Source: Candidatus Rokuibacteriota bacterium (GTDB lineage: Bacteria; Methylomirabilota; Methylomirabilia; Rokubacteriales; CSP1-6). From it: a DNA stretch of 64,000 nt. Under the pieces are notes generated by a model that worked only from the letters and a program-made list of their open reading frames with translations, was not told the DNA's origin and did not search any database. The first letter of the stretch is position 1. Each line of letters opens with the position of its first letter. The position numbers were made by a program, and so were the translations under genes. Where the stretch lies: the NCBI GenBank assembly GCA_016188005.1, contig JACPIQ010000086.1:1-64000 (forward strand), given 5' to 3'. Of this stretch, positions 59,657 to 64,000 are shown in pieces.

Positions 59657-60396
59657 CGAGCGCTCCTGGGGTCGCGGGAGAGCGCGCGCCGGAGGCCGGC
59701 GGCCACGATCTGCGCCAGCATGCGCGGGCCGTCCTTGAGCACTCCGACCTTGGATCCGGGCTGGTCCGTCCAGTTGATGGGCACCTCGGCGATCCGGTAC
59801 CCGCGGCGCTGGGCCAGCAGCACGAGCTCGACGTCGAAGCCGAACCCGTCGGTGCGGAGCGCCGGGAAGAGGTCGTCCGCCACCGCCGCCCGGAACAGCT
59901 TGAAGCCGCACTGGGTGTCCACCACGCCGGAGACACCGAGGGCGCGGACGAGGCGGCTCCACACCTGGCCCGCCAGCATCCGGTGGGCCCGCGCCCGCAC
60001 CACCACCGAGGGATCGGGCAGCGCGCGCGACCCGACGGCCAGGTCCGCCCCGGCCTGGATCGCGGCCTCCAGTCGCTTGACCTCCACGATAGGCGTGGCG
60101 CCATCGGCATCCGCCATGAGCCTGAGGGTACCCCCGACGGCCATCATCCCGGCCCGCACGGCGAAGCCCTTCCCGCGATTGGCCGGGAGCACGTGGAGCC
60201 GTACGCCGGGGTGGACACGGGCCAGATCGCGGACCAGGGCGCCGGTCGCGTCGCGACTGCCGTCGTCCACCACGAGGACCTCGTAGGGCTGGTCCCGCCC
60301 GTCGAGGTAGGCCACCACCTCCTTGAGGTAGGCGGGCAGGCGGGCGGCCTCGTTGTAGGCCGGGATGACGACTGACCAGGCGGGTGCCGCGGACAC
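59653..60396 (-). CDS. GT2 glycosyltransferase, dolichyl/polyprenyl-phosphate hexose synthase-like
   Basis: The 247-residue GT2 protein has the N-terminal SVVIPAYNEAARLPAYLKEV, VVDDGSRDATG and the DxD-type metal motif in LMADADGATP (DAD, 96-98). The pattern matches dolichyl-phosphate beta-glucosyltransferase-like bacterial enzymes that charge polyprenyl phosphate; the GT39 protein downstream could use such a lipid-linked donor. This pairing is an inference. GTG 60396 is the start. Confidence 0.84.
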   Translation of the reverse strand: MSAAPAWSVVIPAYNEAARLPAYLKEVVAYLDGRDQPYEVLVVDDGSRDATGALVRDLARVHPGVRLHVLPANRGKGFAVRAGMMAVGGTLRLMADADGATPIVEVKRLEAAIQAGADLAVGSRALPDPSVVVRARAHRMLAGQVWSRLVRALGVSGVVDTQCGFKLFRAAVADDLFPALRTDGFGFDVELVLLAQRRGYRIAEVPINWTDQPGSKVGVLKDGPRMLAQIVAAGLRRALSRDPRSAR

Positions 60397-60402
60397 GGCC
60401 GC

Positions 60403-61842
60403 CTAGAACCAGAACTGCGTGTCGGCGCGGCGGCGCCGGTGCGCCACGCCGGTCCGCTGCGCGGCCCGGAGGACTTCCCGGGCGACGGCAGGAGCCACCT
60501 TCTTGTTGAACACGCTCGGGATGATGTACTCGGGGCCGAGCTCGCTCCTGTCCACGCAGGCCGCGATGGCGTGGGCCGCAGCGATCTTCATCTCATCGTT
60601 GACACTCCGGGCCCGCGAGTCGAGGAGCCCGCGGAAGAAGCCGGGGAAGCAGAGGACGTTGTTGATCTGGTTCGGGTAGTCGGAGCGGCCCGTGGCCAGC
60701 ACCCGGACATGCCGCTCCGCCTCCTCGGGCTGGATCTCCGGCACCGGGTTGGCCATGGCGAACACGATGGCGTCCCGGGCCATGCGCTTGACGTCCCGCA
60801 CCGTGAGTGCCCCGGACACAGACAGCCCGATGAAGACATCCGCCCCCTCGATGGCCTCCGACATCCGCCCCTTGAGGTTCTGCGGGTTGGTCGCCTCGGC
60901 CACCCAGCGCTTCATGAAGTCCAGTCCCACGGGCCGGCCGCGGTAGATGGTCCCGTGCTCGTCCACGCCGACGATGTGGCGGATGCCCAGGGCCAGGAGG
61001 ATCTTGATGGCCGCGGTGCCGGCGGCGCCGACGCCGGAGACCACCACCCTGAGGCGCCGAGGGTCCTTCTTGACGATCTTGAGCGCGTTGAGCAAGGCCG
61101 CCAGCACCACCACGGCCGTGCCGTGCTGATCGTCGTGGAACACGGGAATGTCCAGCTCCTTGCGGAGCCGGTCCTCGACCTCGAAGCAGCGGGGCGCGGC
61201 GATGTCCTCGAGGTTGATGCCACCGAAGGAGGGCGCCAGGAATTTCACGGTCTGCACGATCTTGTCCGGGTCCTTCGTGCCGAGGCAGATCGGGAAGGCG
61301 TCCACGCCGGCCAGCTCCTTGAAGAGCATCGCCTTGCCTTCCATCACCGGCAGCGCCGCCGCCGGGCCGATGTCGCCGAGTCCGAGGACCGCCGTGCCGT
61401 CCGTGACGACTGCGACCATGTTCCGCCTGATGGTCAGCGTGAAGGCGCGGTCTACGTCCTCGTGGATGGCCAGACACACCCGGGCCACGCCCGGGGTGTA
61501 GGCCATCGAGAGATCATCGCGCGTCCGGATCGGCACCTTGCTCGCGATCTCGATCTTGCCGCCCCGGTGCATGAGGAAGGTCCGGTCCGAGATGTTGGCG
61601 ACCTTCACCCCGGCGATCCCCTTGAGGTTCCCGATGATCTCCTGCCCGTGACGACCGTGGCTGGCCTTGATGGTGATGTCGCGCACGACCCGGTTGCCCG
61701 TGGTCTCCACGAGGTCCACGGCACCGATGTCCCCACCGGCCCGGCCGATGGCGGAGGTGACCTTGCCGAGCATGCCCGGCCGGTTCCGGATCTCCAGACG
61801 CACGGTCAGGCTGTAGGAAGCACTCGGAGCGGGGGCGCTCAA
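60403..61842 (-). CDS. NAD(P)-dependent malic enzyme with N-terminal ACT domain
   Basis: This malic enzyme (malate to pyruvate and CO2) has 479 residues. The first about 80 form an ACT domain (LTVRLEIRNRPGMLGKVTSA), then the malic domain (TPGVARVCLAI, TDGTAVLGLGDIGPAAALPV, the metal site VFHDDQHGTAVVVLAALLNA) and the NAD-binding domain (VVVSGVGAAGTAAIKILLAL). The ACT domain suggests allosteric control by an amino acid. It starts at TTG 61842 with GGAGGA upstream. It ends 6 nt before the GT2 gene and may begin that operon. Confidence 0.93.
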   Translation of the reverse strand: MSAPAPSASYSLTVRLEIRNRPGMLGKVTSAIGRAGGDIGAVDLVETTGNRVVRDITIKASHGRHGQEIIGNLKGIAGVKVANISDRTFLMHRGGKIEIASKVPIRTRDDLSMAYTPGVARVCLAIHEDVDRAFTLTIRRNMVAVVTDGTAVLGLGDIGPAAALPVMEGKAMLFKELAGVDAFPICLGTKDPDKIVQTVKFLAPSFGGINLEDIAAPRCFEVEDRLRKELDIPVFHDDQHGTAVVVLAALLNALKIVKKDPRRLRVVVSGVGAAGTAAIKILLALGIRHIVGVDEHGTIYRGRPVGLDFMKRWVAEATNPQNLKGRMSEAIEGADVFIGLSVSGALTVRDVKRMARDAIVFAMANPVPEIQPEEAERHVRVLATGRSDYPNQINNVLCFPGFFRGLLDSRARSVNDEMKIAAAHAIAACVDRSELGPEYIIPSVFNKKVAPAVAREVLRAAQRTGVAHRRRRADTQFWF

Positions 61843-61891
61843 CAGGATCCTCCGGGCAAAGGCGGAACCTCTCGTCGCATCAAGCCGTTTG

Positions 61892-61921
61892 ACGATACGG
61901 CCCGACTGCGCCCGGTGTCAA
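61892..61921 (-). promoter_or_regulatory. Promoter of the malic enzyme gene
   Basis: A perfect TTGACA (61916-61921) and TATCGT (61892-61897, 4/6) are 18 nt apart on the minus strand, about 50 nt before the TTG start. It is back to back with a plus-strand promoter at 61942-61971, so regulation of both genes could be linked. Confidence 0.6.
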
Positions 61922-61941
61922 ACGTTTTTCCCGCCGCCCGG

Positions 61942-61971
61942 TTGACCCTCGGCCCGGACGCATGATATCCC
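61942..61971 (+). promoter_or_regulatory. Promoter of yceI, near-leaderless
   Basis: TTGACC (61942-61947, 5/6) and TATCCC (61966-61971, 3/6) are 18 nt apart. The predicted start falls at about the ATG (61978), which has no Shine-Dalgarno sequence, implying a leaderless mRNA. The -10 is weak, so this is moderate evidence. Confidence 0.42.
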
Positions 61972-61977
61972 ACCTGC

Positions 61978-62559
61978 ATGTCTCTGCGGATCGGCATCTT
62001 CTGCCTGGGGCTTCTGCTCGCCGTCACCTCCGCCCAGGCCGAGCCCCGGCGCTGGACTGTCGTCGCGGGGAGGAGCCAGGTGTGGCTCACCGCCTCCTTC
62101 CCGCTCGGAGACTTCACCGGGCGAACGGAGGACCTGGGCGGCGAATTCCTCGCCGATCCCACCGATATCCGGCAGGGGGTGACGGGGACCCTCCGGGTCA
62201 ACGCCACGACACTGCGCACGGGCGTTGACGGGCGGGACCGGGACATGCGCCAGGCGCTCGGCGTGGACGGCCATCCCGAGATCCGCTTCGTTGTCCAGGC
62301 CGTCGAGCCGTCGTTCAGCTCCATCACGGAGGCCGCCGACGTGCTCCTGGCCATCACGGGGTCCATGATCATCCGCGGAGTGGAGCGCCCCATGACGGTT
62401 CCGGGTCGCGTGCGCTTCCGGAGCGACCAGCTCTGGGTGCGCGGCGAGTCCCGCCTGAGAATGACCGACTTCGGGATCACGCCCCCCCGACGGCTCTTCC
62501 TCACCGTCCGCGACGAGGTGGGCGTGGCTTTCGACGTCACGCTCGCACCTGCCCAGTAG
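61978..62559 (+). CDS. YceI-family periplasmic lipid-binding-like protein
   Basis: A 193-residue secreted protein with a clear signal peptide (residues 1-22, MSLRIGIFCLGLLLAVTSAQ then A). The mature part has the YceI lipocalin-like beta-barrel pattern (WTVVAGRSQVWLTASFPLGD, GHPEIRFV, FGITPP). YceI proteins bind polyprenoid-type lipids; the actual ligand is unknown. It stands alone between the malic enzyme and rpoD. Confidence 0.85.
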   Translation: MSLRIGIFCLGLLLAVTSAQAEPRRWTVVAGRSQVWLTASFPLGDFTGRTEDLGGEFLADPTDIRQGVTGTLRVNATTLRTGVDGRDRDMRQALGVDGHPEIRFVVQAVEPSFSSITEAADVLLAITGSMIIRGVERPMTVPGRVRFRSDQLWVRGESRLRMTDFGITPPRRLFLTVRDEVGVAFDVTLAPAQ

Positions 62560-62772
62560 CCCGCCCCCCTGGGGGCCCGGGGCCGAATAGGCCCACTCGC
62601 TGACGCGTCTACCGTCCATGGGGGCATCCGGGACGACCCCACCGACCCGTCGGGGCCTGCCCGAACGGAGTTTCCCTGAAACGGCGGGGGGCTCGGTCCA
62701 CTCTAAAGTCCTACGGGAGCGTGATCCATTCCGGGTCACTGGCCCCTAGACTCGCGGGAGACGAGGCAAACG
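62560..62772. other. Intergenic region before rpoD
   Basis: A 213-nt GC-rich gap with no recognised gene. A TAAAGT (62704-62709) could serve as an rpoD -10, but no matching -35 is present. GGGGGCCCGGGG-like runs near 62572 suggest a small hairpin after yceI without a T-run. Confidence 0.3.
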
Positions 62773-64000
62773 ATGACATTCCGAGAGAGCGAAAGCCCAA
62801 CAAATGCAGAGATGACCGGCACTTGGGGGGAGCAGCCGGCCCCCCGTGCCAGGGCGCGCCGGGCCCCCACCCTCGTGGCCACCGAGGTGGACCCGGCCGT
62901 CGAGGGTGAGTCCCCCGACGTGCCGGTGAGCCTGGACGGCGCTATAGCCCTGCCCGAGGCGGCGCTCGAGCCCTCCGCCCCCGAGGGCGAGGACCCGGTG
63001 CGCATCTACCTCAAGGAAATCGGCAAGGTCCCCCTGCTGAACGCCGAGAAGGAGGTGGCCCTCGGCAGGCGCATCGAGGCCGGCCAGATCCAGCTCCGCG
63101 GGGCCCTGGGCGAGATCCCCATGGCCGTGGACAGGCTGCTCACCCTGATGGACCGTGTCCGACGCGGGGAGCTGCCCCTGGACGATCTCATCCTGCTGCC
63201 GGACGGCGGCGAGCCCGAGCCCGAGCAGCTCAAGCCCATCCTGGCAACCTTCGCGCGGATCCGCCGGCTGGAGCGGGAGATCCAGCGGCTCCAGGAGGCG
63301 CTGGCTGACAGGCGCCGGTCGAGCGCCACCCGCGCCAGCTACAACAAGTGGATCGCCGAGAACCGCGCGGCCATCCGTGGCCTCGTCGAGAAGCTGCCGC
63401 TCCGGCCCGCGCTCGTGGACGAGATCGTGGCCGACAGCCGCCGCGTGGTCGAGCAGATGCGTGACCTGCGCAGCGGCAAGGAGCTGCGCGCTGTCGAGAG
63501 CCAGGTCGGGCTCCGGCGCAAGGCCCTCGTAGCAGCGCTCTCGGTCATCGAGAAGCACGATCGGGTCGTGCGCCAGGCCAAGAAGGAGCTGATGGAGGCG
63601 AACCTCCGCCTCGTGGTCTCGGTCGCCAAGCGCTACCTGGGCAGCGAGCTCGGGCTGCTGGACCTCGTCCAGGAGGGCAACATCGGCCTCATGAAGGCCG
63701 TGGACCGCTTCCAGTACCGCCGGGGGTTCAAGTTCTCCACCTACGCGACGTGGTGGATCCGCCAGGCGATCACACGAGCCATTGCCGACCACTCGCGCAC
63801 CATCCGCATCCCGGTCCACATGGTCGAGACGCTGAACCGCATCTCGCGCGTGAACCGGATGCTCGTCAACGAGATGGGGCGCGAGCCCACGCCGGAGGAG
63901 CTGGCGCGGCGCACCGGGGTGCCCGCCAGGAAGGTGCGGCTGATCCTCGAGTCCTCGCGCAAGCCCCTGTCGCTGGAGACGCCCATCGGCGAGGACTCGG
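62773..64000 (+). CDS. rpoD: Primary RNA polymerase sigma factor (RpoD), 5' part only
   Basis: The frame is open to the window end, giving the first 409 residues. Region 1.2 ([20 protein letters not shown], 74-93), a nonconserved region (about 105-265), region 2 ([20 protein letters not shown], 272-291; [20 protein letters not shown], 313-332) and the start of region 3 are present. Regions 2.3-2.4 match housekeeping sigma-70. The acidic N-terminal extension before region 1.2 is only about 70 residues, with little sign of a complete region 1.1. The usual partner dnaG is not upstream. The ATG at 62773 has an AGG 6 nt upstream. Confidence 0.95.
   Translation, partial: MTFRESESPTNAEMTGTWGEQPAPRARARRAPTLVATEVDPAVEGESPDVPVSLDGAIALPEAALEPSAPEGEDPVRIYLKEIGKVPLLNAEKEVALGRRIEAGQIQLRGALGEIPMAVDRLLTLMDRVRRGELPLDDLILLPDGGEPEPEQLKPILATFARIRRLEREIQRLQEALADRRRSSATRASYNKWIAENRAAIRGLVEKLPLRPALVDEIVADSRRVVEQMRDLRSGKELRAVESQVGLRRKALVAALSVIEKHDRVVRQAKKELMEANLRLVVSVAKRYLGSELGLLDLVQEGNIGLMKAVDRFQYRRGFKFSTYATWWIRQAITRAIADHSRTIRIPVHMVETLNRISRVNRMLVNEMGREPTPEELARRTGVPARKVRLILESSRKPLSLETPIGEDS

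Noticed and set aside
60439-61965. A 508-codon frame opposite the malic enzyme
   Set aside because: Shadow of the malic enzyme; composition is His/Asp/Arg-rich and unlike neighbouring proteins.

Overview
The window is 64 kb of very GC-rich bacterial chromosome (roughly 70% by eye), gene-dense, with short intergenic gaps and many GTG or TTG starts. No rRNA, tRNA, CRISPR array, insertion sequence or prophage gene was found. Nothing fixes the taxon. The gene content and composition fit an uncultured high-GC Gram-negative-type lineage such as Methylomirabilota/Rokubacteria or a deltaproteobacterial-grade group, but that is only a guess.

Layout. At the left edge a 64-bp tandem repeat runs into the 3' end of tsaB (minus strand). 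A plus-strand block follows at 0.9-5.1 kb: an orotate-phosphoribosyltransferase-like protein, a possible 12-residue lysine-rich micropeptide, an EamA transporter, and an L-threonine degradation pair (SDR-type threonine dehydrogenase plus glycine C-acetyltransferase). From 5.1 to 61.8 kb every gene lies on the minus strand. In transcription order, starting at the right, these are: malic enzyme with an ACT domain; a surface-glycan-like cassette (GT2, aminotransferase, HIT protein, methyltransferase, GT39 fused to an LmeA-like domain); nth; rplM-rpsI; argC-argJ; rpsB-tsf-pyrH-frr-uppS-cdsA-dxr-rseP-ispG-[2Fe-2S] protein-proS; an intrinsic terminator; rimP-nusA-ylxR-infB-ylxP-rbfA-nrnA-truB-ribF-rpsO-pnp-M16 protease; purB-purS-purQ-purL-purF-(purM remnant)-purN-purH; a MerR/TPR protein; purD-tsaC-mobA; two unknown genes; thiI; a beta-CASP nuclease; an MFS transporter; a small ORF; rpiB-glyA-nrdR; and a three-gene oligopeptide-type ABC transporter without ATPases. 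At the right end, yceI and a partial primary sigma factor gene (rpoD) are on the plus strand.

How it works together. Most of the window supports translation, RNA turnover, purine synthesis and isoprenoid/lipid precursor supply. glyA, threonine degradation and the pur genes meet at glycine and one-carbon units. Sixteen gene junctions are 4-nt ATGA or GTGA overlaps, so translational coupling is pervasive.

The most unusual points are: purM is reduced to about 75 codons inside an otherwise intact pur operon, apparently by an internal deletion; 66-bp in-frame tandem repeats form the N-terminus of the beta-CASP nuclease; an unusual GT39-LmeA fusion; a MerR-HTH/TPR fusion within the purine genes; and a terminator directly upstream of the nusA operon. 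I see no clear candidate for an entirely new defence or metabolic system.
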